Positions 45,409 to 53,032 of a DNA stretch of 64,000 bases are shown here, one piece after another; position 1 is the stretch's first letter; each line of letters begins with the position of its first letter. The stretch is from PALSA-612 sp963755155 (lineage in GTDB: Bacteria > Actinomycetota > Thermoleophilia > Gaiellales > Gaiellaceae). A program made the translations under genes and the position numbers. Below the pieces are notes generated by a model. It had not been told where the DNA came from. It ran no database searches and was given only the letters and a program-made list of their open reading frames with translations. The stretch lies in contig CAVWIV010000004.1 in NCBI GenBank assembly GCA_963755155.1, positions 1 to 64,000 of the forward strand, in the 5' to 3' direction.

Positions 45409-46290
45409 TCAGTCCGCTACAACGATCCAGTCGGCAATCCAGCTGAAGAGTTCGAGCGGACGTTCCCCATCTCTGCGCAGACCGTGGTCGACGCCATGGA
45501 TCGTGACGAGCCGCGTCTTCCGGTTTCCGGAATCGACAAGGACTCGCTCGAACGCCGCTGCGCTCGAACGCGCATCCACGAGCGCATCGGCGGAGCCCCA
45601 GATCGCGAGCAGCGGACAGCGCAGACCGGCGAGAAATGGAAGCGGGTCGTAATCCCAGATCAGGCGTCCGTACGCGATCAGGTTCGGATCCCCGAACACG
45701 AAATAGCGTGCCCACGGCTCGTCGCGATGCGGCGCGAAGGCGCCGATCAACGTACGGTCGTCCGCTCCGCTTCGGAACAACGCGTCACATTCGTCCCATA
45801 CCCGTAGCGCGGCATCGACCGAGTCCTGGGCGAAGCCGTCGCGCGCGAGCTCGTGTTCGATCCGAAATCGATCCTGCTCGCGTGGGCCAGTGGATGACCC
45901 GGAGAGAGCGACGACGTACGCAACATCCTCGGACGCCGACGCGGCTTGCGGCCCGATCCACGCGCCCTGGCTCATGCCGAGGACACCAGTCGGAACGCCC
46001 TCGGCAAGGACGTCGCTTGCGAGGAACCGGTGCGCGGCGAGCGCCTCACTCGCGCGGTCGGCGAACGACTGCCGCGTCCAGTCTCCTTCCGAGCCGCCGA
46101 CGCCGGGCTTGTCGTACGACAGGGAGGCCACCCCATGCTCGGCGAACACGTCGGCCCATTCCGACCAATGTCCGGAGTCGGCGGGGCCGGACCCGTGCAG
46201 GAACACGAGGCCCGCACGAACCTCGCCGTCCAGGGGCGACACAACCGTTCCGGACAGCGTCGCGCCGGCGTGCTGGAAGGTGACATTCAT
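45409..46290 (-). CDS. Alpha/beta hydrolase (dienelactone hydrolase/esterase type)
   Basis: 293 residues, intact. Oxyanion-hole region GLVFLHGSGPADSGHWSEWA, nucleophile elbow GVLGMSQGAWIG (Ser in GMSQG), acid Asp near IWGSADALVDARSS and catalytic His in TIHGVDHGLRRDG. All three catalytic parts are in the usual order. Cytoplasmic. Its ATG overlaps the stop of the TetR gene upstream (ATGA), so the regulator controls it. Confidence 0.88.
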   Translation of the reverse strand: MNVTFQHAGATLSGTVVSPLDGEVRAGLVFLHGSGPADSGHWSEWADVFAEHGVASLSYDKPGVGGSEGDWTRQSFADRASEALAAHRFLASDVLAEGVPTGVLGMSQGAWIGPQAASASEDVAYVVALSGSSTGPREQDRFRIEHELARDGFAQDSVDAALRVWDECDALFRSGADDRTLIGAFAPHRDEPWARYFVFGDPNLIAYGRLIWDYDPLPFLAGLRCPLLAIWGSADALVDARSSAAAFERVLVDSGNRKTRLVTIHGVDHGLRRDGERPLELFSWIADWIVVAD

Positions 46291-46886
46291 GCCTGGGGCG
46301 CCAGGAGATCGAACGCGTCTCGGACGAGATCGGCGAGATCCGGACGTCCTCCCTCTGCGCGCCAGATCGCGATGGAGGCGCTCAGGGCGCCAACAGACAG
46401 CGCCGCGAGTAGACGTGCGCGCCGCCGCGCAGCGATCGAGCGCCCGAACCGCTTGCTTAGCTCGTTCGCGATCGCGTCCTCCCATTCGCCCTGTTTCTCG
46501 CGTTCGCGTGCACGAACCGCCGGGGTGGTTTCGATCACCCTGGCGCCGGCGAGCGCATCCGCCGCTCGCTCCCGATATCCCTCGACGAGCATCAGGACAC
46601 TCGCGCGAACCGCATCGAGCGGAGGTTCCGAGCGAGGCCGCGCCGCGAGATACTCCGCGACGTCCTCGCCGACCTCGTCGAGCCAGCCCAGAAGGACGTC
46701 TTCCTTGTGATCGAAGTACCGAAAGAACGTCCGCCGGGAGACATCGGCCGCGCCGGCGATGTCATCGACCGTGGTCGCCGTGAAACCCCGCTCAGCGAAC
46801 AGACGTAGGGCCTCGCGGACGATCGTTTGGCGGAGCCTCGTCTTCTTACGTTCACGGAGACTCTCAACGACGGCGGGCACGTGCAC
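46287..46886 (-). CDS. TetR-family transcriptional regulator
   Basis: 199 residues, GTG start MHVPAVVESLRERKKTRLRQ. The HTH (residues about 15-60) reads EALRLFAERGFTATTVDDIA then AADVSRRTFFRYFDHKEDVL, a clear TetR signature. The C-terminal ligand domain is helical. Operon with the alpha/beta hydrolase; palindromes at 46891-46917 next to its start are the probable operator. Confidence 0.9.
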   Translation of the reverse strand: MHVPAVVESLRERKKTRLRQTIVREALRLFAERGFTATTVDDIAGAADVSRRTFFRYFDHKEDVLLGWLDEVGEDVAEYLAARPRSEPPLDAVRASVLMLVEGYRERAADALAGARVIETTPAVRAREREKQGEWEDAIANELSKRFGRSIAARRRARLLAALSVGALSASIAIWRAEGGRPDLADLVRDAFDLLAPQA

Positions 46887-46890
46887 ATCA

Positions 46891-46917
46891 TGACACTTTT
46901 GTCACTCAGTGTCAAAA
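46891..46917. promoter_or_regulatory. Candidate TetR operator palindromes
   Basis: Two nested palindromes upstream of the TetR start: TGAC-N6-GTCA (46891-46904) and TTTTG-T-CAC-TCA-GTG-T-CAAAA (46897-46917, one mismatched pair). AT-rich compared with the surroundings and in the divergent region with the next plus-strand gene. Confidence 0.5.
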
Positions 46918-46994
46918 GCCTCTGAGTGCCCAATCACCGAGCCCCGTCTGCGTACAGGTGTGAAGACTCCGTCGGACGGGCACTCTGTGTCTCG

Positions 46995-47612
46995 ATGGAC
47001 TCCGAGAATGAAGTCATCGACGAGAAGGCGGGCACGTCGCTCGTGGTTCCGCAGTCCGTGCAGCGAGCGGCGGGGGACGTGGTCCACCAGGCCTTCGAGC
47101 GTCTCATCTCCGCTGACGTGCACGTGGCGACTGCCGCCGAGGGCAAGCGCCTCCTGGCGGAGGACGACAACACGGAGCAGAGGTCGGACGCGATCCAGCG
47201 ATTCGTCGGGATCGCGACGCCAGTCGTGAGGATCGCGCTCCGCGGCGCACGGTTCACGCGCATCCCGTGGGTGCTCGTGGCGTCAACGAGCGTCTCGATC
47301 GGTGTCACCGTGCGGACAGGTGTTCGGGAGCTCCAGGTGCTCGCCGCGTTGCTGGCTCACCGCTTCAAAGAGGAGACCGGCGCGCAGCCGGATGCGGCGC
47401 TCCTGCGGAAGCTGACGCTCGAGCTCTATCTCCACCCAGGCCGCACACCGAACGTCTCGGATGTCAGCCTGCCGCTCGCGCGGCTCGCCCGGCGGTGGAT
47501 CGTCAGCGGCGCGCTGGGTCGGAACACGCGTGGAAAGGCGGATAAGGCGCTTGACGCCGCAGAGCGTCTTGACATGGCGGCGCTGGCGTCCCGATACCCG
47601 TGGCACAGTTAG
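46995..47612 (+). CDS. 205-residue hypothetical protein
   Basis: Start taken at ATG 46995 (MDSENEVIDEKAGTSLVVPQ). Middle region with ATPVVRIALRGARFTRIPW and VLVASTSVSIGVTVRTGVRE, which might be one hydrophobic segment; then a soluble helical C-terminus (LELYLHPGRTPNVSDVSLPL). Intact frame. No recognised domain. Divergent from TetR and convergent with tRNA-Sec; its stop is about 40 bases from the tRNA 3' end. Confidence 0.6.
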   Translation: MDSENEVIDEKAGTSLVVPQSVQRAAGDVVHQAFERLISADVHVATAAEGKRLLAEDDNTEQRSDAIQRFVGIATPVVRIALRGARFTRIPWVLVASTSVSIGVTVRTGVRELQVLAALLAHRFKEETGAQPDAALLRKLTLELYLHPGRTPNVSDVSLPLARLARRWIVSGALGRNTRGKADKALDAAERLDMAALASRYPWHS

Positions 47613-47652
47613 TGCCGTACCGGAGGGTGGAGCGCCCTCCACTTCTGGCTTA

Positions 47653-47745
47653 CGGAGCGGCGCAGGAGTCGAACCTACCCAGCCTGGGGTTACCAGACCT
47701 CACCGGTTTTGAAGACCGGCTGAGCCACCGGGCCCATGCCGCTCC
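47653..47745 (-). tRNA. selC: tRNA-Sec (anticodon UCA)
   Basis: 93 nt on the minus strand. An 8-bp acceptor stem GGAGCGGC / GCCGCTCC, longer than in normal tRNAs, with discriminator G; anticodon stem CCGGT / ACCGG around CTTCAAA, giving UCA; long variable arm (GTCTGG / CCAGGC) and T-arm GTAGG-TTCGACT-CCTGC. These are the diagnostic features of selenocysteine tRNA. CCA not encoded. 72 bases downstream of dinB on the same strand. Confidence 0.93.
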
Positions 47746-47817
47746 AACGAGGAGGGTACCGAGAGCCGTAGCGTCCTAAGAAGGGGTCGATGGGGACCGC
47801 GAACGGTAGCCACTCGC

Positions 47818-49014
47818 TCAATCGGGCAGCATCGGCATCACCAACCCCGCGTCGCGGCCGAGCAGTACGGCCCGGCTCATCGCACTCACGCCGTAGCGGT
47901 CGCGGATCTCGTCGAGCGCGGCATCCAGGGCCGCACCGCGGCTGACTGCGAACGGGAGCATGAGCTGCCTCGGGAGGTCGTTCTCGAGGTTGGTGACCGC
48001 GATCCCGATGAGCGTGATGCCCCGGCGCTCGATCGTGGGCATGGCGGCCGCCAGCAGCCCTCGTGCCGTATCGAGGATCGTCCGCGTCTCGGCGGTCGTG
48101 CGTGGCAGCGTGGCGGAGCGCGTCGCTCGCGAGAAGTCGTCGAAGCGGAGCCGGAGCACCACCGTCCTGCCCACGCGATGAGCGGCGCGCATCCGGCGGG
48201 TGACCCGGTCGACAAGGCCGAGGAGGGCGGCGTCCAATTCGTCGGCGGACTTGCGCGAGCGCCCGAGCGCGCGTTGGGCGCCGATCGATCCTCGGCGGCG
48301 GCGCGCCTCGACGCGGCGCGGATCCCGGTTCATGGCGAGCGCATGGATCTTGCGGCCCGCTGCTCGCCCGAGCATCGAGACGAGGTCGCCCTCCGTGAGC
48401 TCGGCCACCTGGCCGACGGTGGTGATCCCGACCTGGTGCAGCCTGTCGGCCGTGACGGCGCCTACGCCCCAGAGCCGCTCGACGGGGAGCGCATGGAGAA
48501 ACGTAAGCTCGCCGTCGGGCTGCACGACGAGCAGCCCGTCGGGCTTCGCAACGCCGCTCGCCACCTTCGCGAGGAACTTCGTCCTCGCGACGCCGACGGT
48601 GATCGGCAACCCGACCTGCTCACGGACGGAGCGGCGCAGGCGCGTCGCCATCTGCGCGGGGCTTCCTCGAAGCCTTCGCATCCCACGGACGTCGAGGAAC
48701 GCCTCGTCGATCGACATGCCTTCGACCAGCGGCGTCGTGTCCTCGAAGACCTCGAAGATCGCCTTGCTCGCCTCGACGTACGCCGCCATTCGCGGCGAGA
48801 CGACGACCGCAGACGGGCAGAGACGGCGAGCAGTCGCCCCACCCATCGCCGTTCGCACGCCGTAGGCCTTGGCCTCGTAGCTCGCCGCCAGCACGACTCC
48901 CGCGCCGACGATCACGGGCCGGCCGCGAAGACGTGGGTCATCTCGCTGCTCGACCGACGCGTAGAAGGAGTCGACGTCGGCGTGGAGGATCGTCGCCTCG
49001 GTTGACACGAACAT
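47818..49014 (-). CDS. dinB: DNA polymerase IV (Y-family)
   Basis: 398 residues. Palm/finger motifs ILHADVDSFYASVEQRDDPR and GMSIDEAFLDVRGM hold the metal ligands. Helix-hairpin-helix region LWGVGAVTADRLHQVGITTV and a little-finger domain follow. Translesion synthesis and SOS mutagenesis. The ATG 49014 lies inside the SOS box (49008-49021); GTG 49008 is an alternative start. LexA repression is therefore expected. The C-terminus is clean. Confidence 0.93.
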   Translation of the reverse strand: MFVSTEATILHADVDSFYASVEQRDDPRLRGRPVIVGAGVVLAASYEAKAYGVRTAMGGATARRLCPSAVVVSPRMAAYVEASKAIFEVFEDTTPLVEGMSIDEAFLDVRGMRRLRGSPAQMATRLRRSVREQVGLPITVGVARTKFLAKVASGVAKPDGLLVVQPDGELTFLHALPVERLWGVGAVTADRLHQVGITTVGQVAELTEGDLVSMLGRAAGRKIHALAMNRDPRRVEARRRRGSIGAQRALGRSRKSADELDAALLGLVDRVTRRMRAAHRVGRTVVLRLRFDDFSRATRSATLPRTTAETRTILDTARGLLAAAMPTIERRGITLIGIAVTNLENDLPRQLMLPFAVSRGAALDAALDEIRDRYGVSAMSRAVLLGRDAGLVMPMLPD

Positions 49015-49021
49015 ATGTTCG
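49008..49021. promoter_or_regulatory. SOS (LexA) box between dinB and the exonuclease gene
   Basis: CGAACATATGTTCG, same palindrome class as the lexA box. It overlaps the dinB start codon and lies 15 bases before the ATG of the divergent exonuclease/GIY-YIG gene, so one LexA dimer could repress both. Confidence 0.9.
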
Positions 49022-49036
49022 GTGTTTCATAGCACA

Positions 49037-50674
49037 ATGCAGCTCGCGCTCGACGGGCTCGACCGCCTCGTGGATGTGCTCCACGAGCAGGGCGCCCTGT
49101 CGACGCCCGAGGCGGCCCGGCTGCTTTTTGCCACGGGGCCGATCTCCGACGGCCTCGCCTGCTCGCTGCTCGCGGACGTCACCGCGGGGGACAGCCGCAT
49201 CGTGTGCACAGGCACGACGGTCTCACTGGCCGGCGCGCACGACGATCCGCTGCTCGAGGAAGCCGAGCTTGTCGTCTTCGACCTCGAGACAACCGGGCTC
49301 TCCGGAACGCGGGATCGAATCTGCGAGATCGGTGCGGCCCGCGTGCGAGCGCTCGAGCTCGTGGACTCCTTCGAGTCGCTCGTCAACCCTCGGCTTCCGC
49401 TGCCCCGCCCGGTGGCGCGTTTGACCGGGCTGCGCGAGGAGGAGCTACAGCGCGCGCCGCCCGTCTCCAGCGTCATCAAGCGGTTCGTCCTCTTCGCGGG
49501 CGACGCGCCGCTCGTCGCACACAACGCCCGCTTCGACCAGCGCTTCCTCGAACGGCAGCTCCAGTGGCTCCACGGCCGCCGGCTCGCCGAGCCGCCGCTC
49601 TGCACCGCCGCGCTCGCGCGGCGCCTGCTAGAGGGACGCGCACGCCGGGTAGGCCTCGCTTCGCTCGCGGAGTTCTTCGGGGTCGCGACCCAACCCTGTC
49701 ACCGTGCGCTGCCCGACGCCGAAGCGACCGCCCAGGTGCTCGTCTGCCTGATCGGGCTGGCCCAGGAGATCGGAGCGCGCCGCGTCTCCGATCTGCGCGC
49801 GCTCGCCGCTCCGCGCCAGCGGCGCGTGTACGGGAAGCGTCCGCTGCTCCGCGGCGCGCCGACGCGGCCGGGCGTCTACCTCTTTCGCGATCGCCACGAC
49901 CAGGTGCTCTACGTCGGCCGCGCGCGCGACCTCCGCGCGCGGTTGCGCTCGTACTTCCGCAGCGAGGGGCAGCGGCCGTCTGTCGAGGCAGCCCTGCTCG
50001 CGCTCGAGCGGATCGAGTGGCGCGTGCTCGGCTCCGAGCTCGAGGCGGCGCTCGAGGAGCTGCGGCTGATCCGCGAGCTGCAACCCCCTGCCAACTCTCG
50101 GAGCCGCCGTCGCGAGCACGGCGTGTACCTGAAGCGTCGCGACGGCGAGTTCGTCGTCACGAAGAACGCCACCCAGCTGGGCCCGATCCCGAGCCGCCGG
50201 CGCGCCGGTCTCGCCGCACGCGCGCTGGCCGGGGCGACCGTGGAGGAACGCGAGCGTCTCCTCGAAGGCGGTCCGCTGCCCCGTCTCCGCGGCCGGCTGG
50301 CGGAGCTCGCCGAGGACTTTCGCTACGAGGAGGCGGCACGGCTGCGTGATCGCATCGAGGCTCTCGAGCAGGTCGTCGAGCGCCTGCGCCGGCTCGAGCA
50401 GCTGCGCGCGGTCGACTGCTGCCTCGTTGCCCCCGCGGTCGAGCCCGGCTGGAGGAAAGCGTTCTACGTGTGTGGCGGCCGGATCTCCGCCGTTCGCTCA
50501 TTGCCTCCCGGAGCGACGCCGGAGGCCGATGTCGCCTTCCGTCAGGCGGCCCGAAGGAGGCCGGGAGAGCCGATCACGCCCGAGGAGGCCGAGGATCTGC
50601 TGCTGCTCGGCGGGTTCATCAGGCGTCCGCCGCCTGAGCTCGCAGTGCTCCCACTACAGGCTGAAGCCGCGTGA
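49037..50674 (+). CDS. DEDDh exonuclease fused to GIY-YIG nuclease (UvrC/Cho-like)
   Basis: 545 residues. N-terminal helical part, then a PolC/DnaQ-type 3'-5' exonuclease (about residues 80-245): VVFDLETTGLSG, AHNARFDQRFL and CHRALPDAEAT carry the D-E-D-D-h set. Next a GIY-YIG domain (about 280-370): PGVYLFRDRHDQVLYVGRAR. The last third includes a UvrB/C-type motif (AEDFRYEEAARLRDRIEALE). The UvrC C-terminal endonuclease and HhH are absent. SOS-controlled DNA repair nuclease, probably acting like Cho in nucleotide excision repair. ATG 49037 is preferred to GTG 49022, which touches the SOS box. Confidence 0.9.
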   Translation: MQLALDGLDRLVDVLHEQGALSTPEAARLLFATGPISDGLACSLLADVTAGDSRIVCTGTTVSLAGAHDDPLLEEAELVVFDLETTGLSGTRDRICEIGAARVRALELVDSFESLVNPRLPLPRPVARLTGLREEELQRAPPVSSVIKRFVLFAGDAPLVAHNARFDQRFLERQLQWLHGRRLAEPPLCTAALARRLLEGRARRVGLASLAEFFGVATQPCHRALPDAEATAQVLVCLIGLAQEIGARRVSDLRALAAPRQRRVYGKRPLLRGAPTRPGVYLFRDRHDQVLYVGRARDLRARLRSYFRSEGQRPSVEAALLALERIEWRVLGSELEAALEELRLIRELQPPANSRSRRREHGVYLKRRDGEFVVTKNATQLGPIPSRRRAGLAARALAGATVEERERLLEGGPLPRLRGRLAELAEDFRYEEAARLRDRIEALEQVVERLRRLEQLRAVDCCLVAPAVEPGWRKAFYVCGGRISAVRSLPPGATPEADVAFRQAARRRPGEPITPEEAEDLLLLGGFIRRPPPELAVLPLQAEAA

Positions 50675-50929
50675 CTACTCGGAGCTCGAGCCGCGCATCT
50701 CGTCGGTGGACGCTTGGGCCCGCTCGTGGACCTCGCGGCGCCTCGCGTCGAGATCGTCGCTCAACTCGGGCTCCGGCTCGTCGCGACCGCGCGCCTCGTC
50801 GAGCTTGCGGCGGAGCTCCTCGGCCGGATCGACGCCGGTCTCGGCGCCCACGGCCGGCACCAGCCGGCGCTGAAGGAAGTACCCGATGACGGCGGCAAGC
50901 CCCGTGATGAGCAGTAGACGCTTGAGCAT
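50675..50929 (-). CDS. 84-residue membrane-anchored acidic protein
   Basis: One N-terminal membrane helix (RLLLITGLAAVIGYFLQ) and a charged, helical tail (PAEELRRKLDEARGRDEPEP, then DDLDARRREVHERAQASTDE). Reminiscent of YtxH-like or gas-vesicle-like small proteins, but not assignable. Convergent end on the exonuclease gene and divergent from rpsF with a 115-base spacer. Confidence 0.65.
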   Translation of the reverse strand: MLKRLLLITGLAAVIGYFLQRRLVPAVGAETGVDPAEELRRKLDEARGRDEPEPELSDDLDARRREVHERAQASTDEMRGSSSE

Positions 50930-51044
50930 GCCCCGATGCTACAGTGCTCAGCCGAACTTCTCGCCACGCCCTGCGCCGACCCGCCCGGGACCGGCGCCGA
51001 AGGACAGCGGCCGCCTGAGACCAGGAGAAGGAGAGACCGGAGCT

Positions 51045-51459
51045 TGAACGACTACGAGATTCTGCTCATGCTCGACCCCGAGCTGCCCGAGGAGCGCGGC
51101 GGCGAGATCGTCACGCGCACGCGCGAGCTCGTCGAGAAGGACGGCGGCACGTGGGAGGACCACCAGCCGTGGGGCCGCCGGCGGCTCGCGTACGAGATCG
51201 ACCACAAGCCGGAGGGCGTCTACCACCTCGTCACGTTCACGTGCGAGCCGACGGCGCTCGACGAGATCTCGCGCGTCCTGAAGATCACGGACGGCGTCAT
51301 GCGGCACCTGGCGACCCGCCGCCCGCGGCCGCACCGGCGCGGTGAGGCTGCCGCCGCTCCGTCCGAGCCGGCGGCGCCGAGTACGCTGAGCCCGCCGACC
51401 CGGAGACGCCGGAGTCACCCGCGTCAGAGCCCGCTTCAGAGCCAGAGGGAGAGGAGTAG
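51045..51459 (+). CDS. rpsF: 30S ribosomal protein S6 with acidic tail, frameshifted
   Basis: TTG start with GGAG just upstream (LNDYEILLMLDPELPEERGG). The S6 fold is complete: DHQPWGRRRLAYEIDHKPEG, VYHLVTFTCEPTALDEISRV, LKITDGVMRHLATRR. After a break between 51330 and 51390 an acidic tail (AEYAEPADPETPESPASEPA, ending EPEGEE) reads to TAG 51457-51459, two bases before ssb. First gene of the rpsF-ssb-rpsR-rplI operon. Confidence 0.9.
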
Positions 51460-51461
51460 CC

Positions 51462-51902
51462 ATGGCCAACATCAACCGCGTCGTGCTCGTCGGGAACCTC
51501 ACGAGGGACCCCGAGCTGCGGCACACGCCGAGCGGCACCGCCGTCTGCAGCCTCCGCCTCGCCGTCAACACGCGGCGCAAGGACGGCGCGACCGGCGAGT
51601 GGACCGAGAAGCCGAACTACTTCGACATCACCGTCTGGGGCAACCAGGGCGAGAACTGCGCACAGTACCTCGCCAAGGGCCGCCCCGTGGCGATCGACGG
51701 CCGCCTCGAGTGGCGCGAGTGGGAGGCCCAGGACGGCTCCAAGCGCCAGGCGGTCGAGGTGATCGCCGACTCCGTGCAGTTCCTCGGCGGACGCGGCGAC
51801 GGCGGCGGCGAGGGCGGCGGCGAGCAGTCCTTCGCACCCGCCGGTGCGGAGAAGTCCGACGCCGACTTCCCGGCTGCGGCCGACGACGACATCCCCTTCT
51901 GA
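51462..51902 (+). CDS. ssb: Single-stranded DNA-binding protein
   Basis: 146 residues. OB fold: MANINRVVLVGNLTRDPELR, SGTAVCSLRLAVNTRRKDG, KPNYFDITVWGNQGENCAQY, GRLEWREWEAQDGSKRQAVE. A Gly-rich linker leads to the acidic C-terminal tip DADFPAAADDDIPF, which binds partner proteins. Its stop overlaps the rpsR ATG. Confidence 0.95.
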   Translation: MANINRVVLVGNLTRDPELRHTPSGTAVCSLRLAVNTRRKDGATGEWTEKPNYFDITVWGNQGENCAQYLAKGRPVAIDGRLEWREWEAQDGSKRQAVEVIADSVQFLGGRGDGGGEGGGEQSFAPAGAEKSDADFPAAADDDIPF

Positions 51903-52191
51903 TGGCGAAGAAGAAGCGCGAAGCCGAGAGAAGAGCGCTTCGACGCAGCGACGGCGTCCCGGCCAGCGCGACGGCCAGATGCGCCGCCGCAACTGTGCGT
52001 TCTGCCGCGCGAAGATCGAGGACGTCGACTACAAGGACGTGAACATGCTCCGCCGCTTCATCTCCGAGCGGGGCAAGATCCGCTCGCGCCGCATCACGGG
52101 CGCCTGCCGCCGCCACCAGAACCAGGTGTCGGTCGCCGTCAAGCGGGCGCGCGAGATGGCGCTCCTGCCCTACGTCGGCGAGCGCCAGTAG
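51902..52191 (+). CDS. rpsR: 30S ribosomal protein S18, one frameshift
   Basis: MAKKKREAERR, then a one-base break near 51935, then GQMRRRNCAFCRAKIEDVDY, KDVNMLRRFISERGKIRSRR, ITGACRRHQNQVSVAVKRAR, ending LLPYVGERQ. This is the complete conserved S18 core. Contains the CxxC variant (CAFC) found in zinc-type S18. The gene is essential, so the break must be a sequence error. Confidence 0.92.
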
Positions 52192-52196
52192 CGGCG

Positions 52197-52814
52197 ATGC
52201 AGCTCATCCTCCTCCAGGACGTCGACAACGTCGGTCTGCGCGGAGACGTCGTCGACGTCGCGCGCGGCTACGCCCGGAACTTCCTGCTGCCGAGGCGGCT
52301 GGCCGAGGAGGCGACGCCGGCCCGGTTGGGCGAGCTCGAGAAGCGCGAGTCGCACCGCGCGCGCCACGAGGCGGCGACGACCGACCAGGCCGGCGAGATC
52401 CAGAAGGTGCTCGAGCAGGCGGAGCTGCGCTTCGAGATGAACGCCGGCCCCACGGGCTCGCTCTTCGGCTCGGTGACCGCCACGGACATCGTCGACGAGC
52501 TCTGGGAGAAGCACAAGGTGCGCGTCGACCGCCGGAAGATCGAGCTGCCGCAGCCGATCAAGCGCGTCGGCCGCTACGCGGTGCCGGTCGAGCTCTTCGA
52601 GGACGTCCAGGCCGAGGTGGCGACGCTCGTGGTCGGCGTCCCCCGAGGGCGGCGAGCTGCTGCCGGAGGAGGTCACCGAGGAGGAGCCGACGGCGGAAGC
52701 GGAGCCGCGGCCGACGAGCCGGTCGAGGAATATCTCGAGGAGCCCGTCGAGGAAGTGCTCGAAGAACCGGTCGAGGCGGCCGCCGAGCCGCTCGACGAGC
52801 CCGCAGACGACTAG
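52197..52814 (+). CDS. rplI: 50S ribosomal protein L9 with long acidic tail
   Basis: N-terminal domain MQLILLQDVDNVGLRGDVVD, VARGYARNFLLPRRLAEEAT; central helix; C-terminal domain GPTGSLFGSVTATDIVDELW, VELFEDVQAEVATLVVGVP. Beyond the normal end of about 150 residues a Glu-rich tail follows (EEVTEEEPTAEAEP in a shifted frame, then EEYLEEPVEEVLEEPVEAAA). A short stretch (52640-52700) needs two compensating frame changes. A hairpin follows directly. Confidence 0.9.
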   Translation: MQLILLQDVDNVGLRGDVVDVARGYARNFLLPRRLAEEATPARLGELEKRESHRARHEAATTDQAGEIQKVLEQAELRFEMNAGPTGSLFGSVTATDIVDELWEKHKVRVDRRKIELPQPIKRVGRYAVPVELFEDVQAEVATLVVGVPRGRRAAAGGGHRGGADGGSGAAADEPVEEYLEEPVEEVLEEPVEAAAEPLDEPADD

Positions 52815-52815
52815 T

Positions 52816-52848
52816 CATTCCACAGCCCCTGTGGAGGGCTGTGGAATG
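52816..52848 (+). terminator. Hairpin terminating the rpsF-rplI operon
   Basis: 13-bp perfect stem CATTCCACAGCCC / GGGCTGTGGAATG with a seven-base loop, directly after the rplI stop. Confidence 0.75.
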
Positions 52849-53032
52849 TCGCACGAACTTCCCGCGTAGAGCGGCCTTTTCGTCCACCGTGCCGTCCGGC
52901 CAGCCGTCGACAATGGTGGGAACGAATGTTCTGTTCAGCCTGCAAATGGGGCGTGCCGAACCGGGCAACGAGGCGTGGATTTCGCCGCTATCCACCCGTT
53001 GAAACTCCGCCCGCCGGGGGGGTTAATACCGC

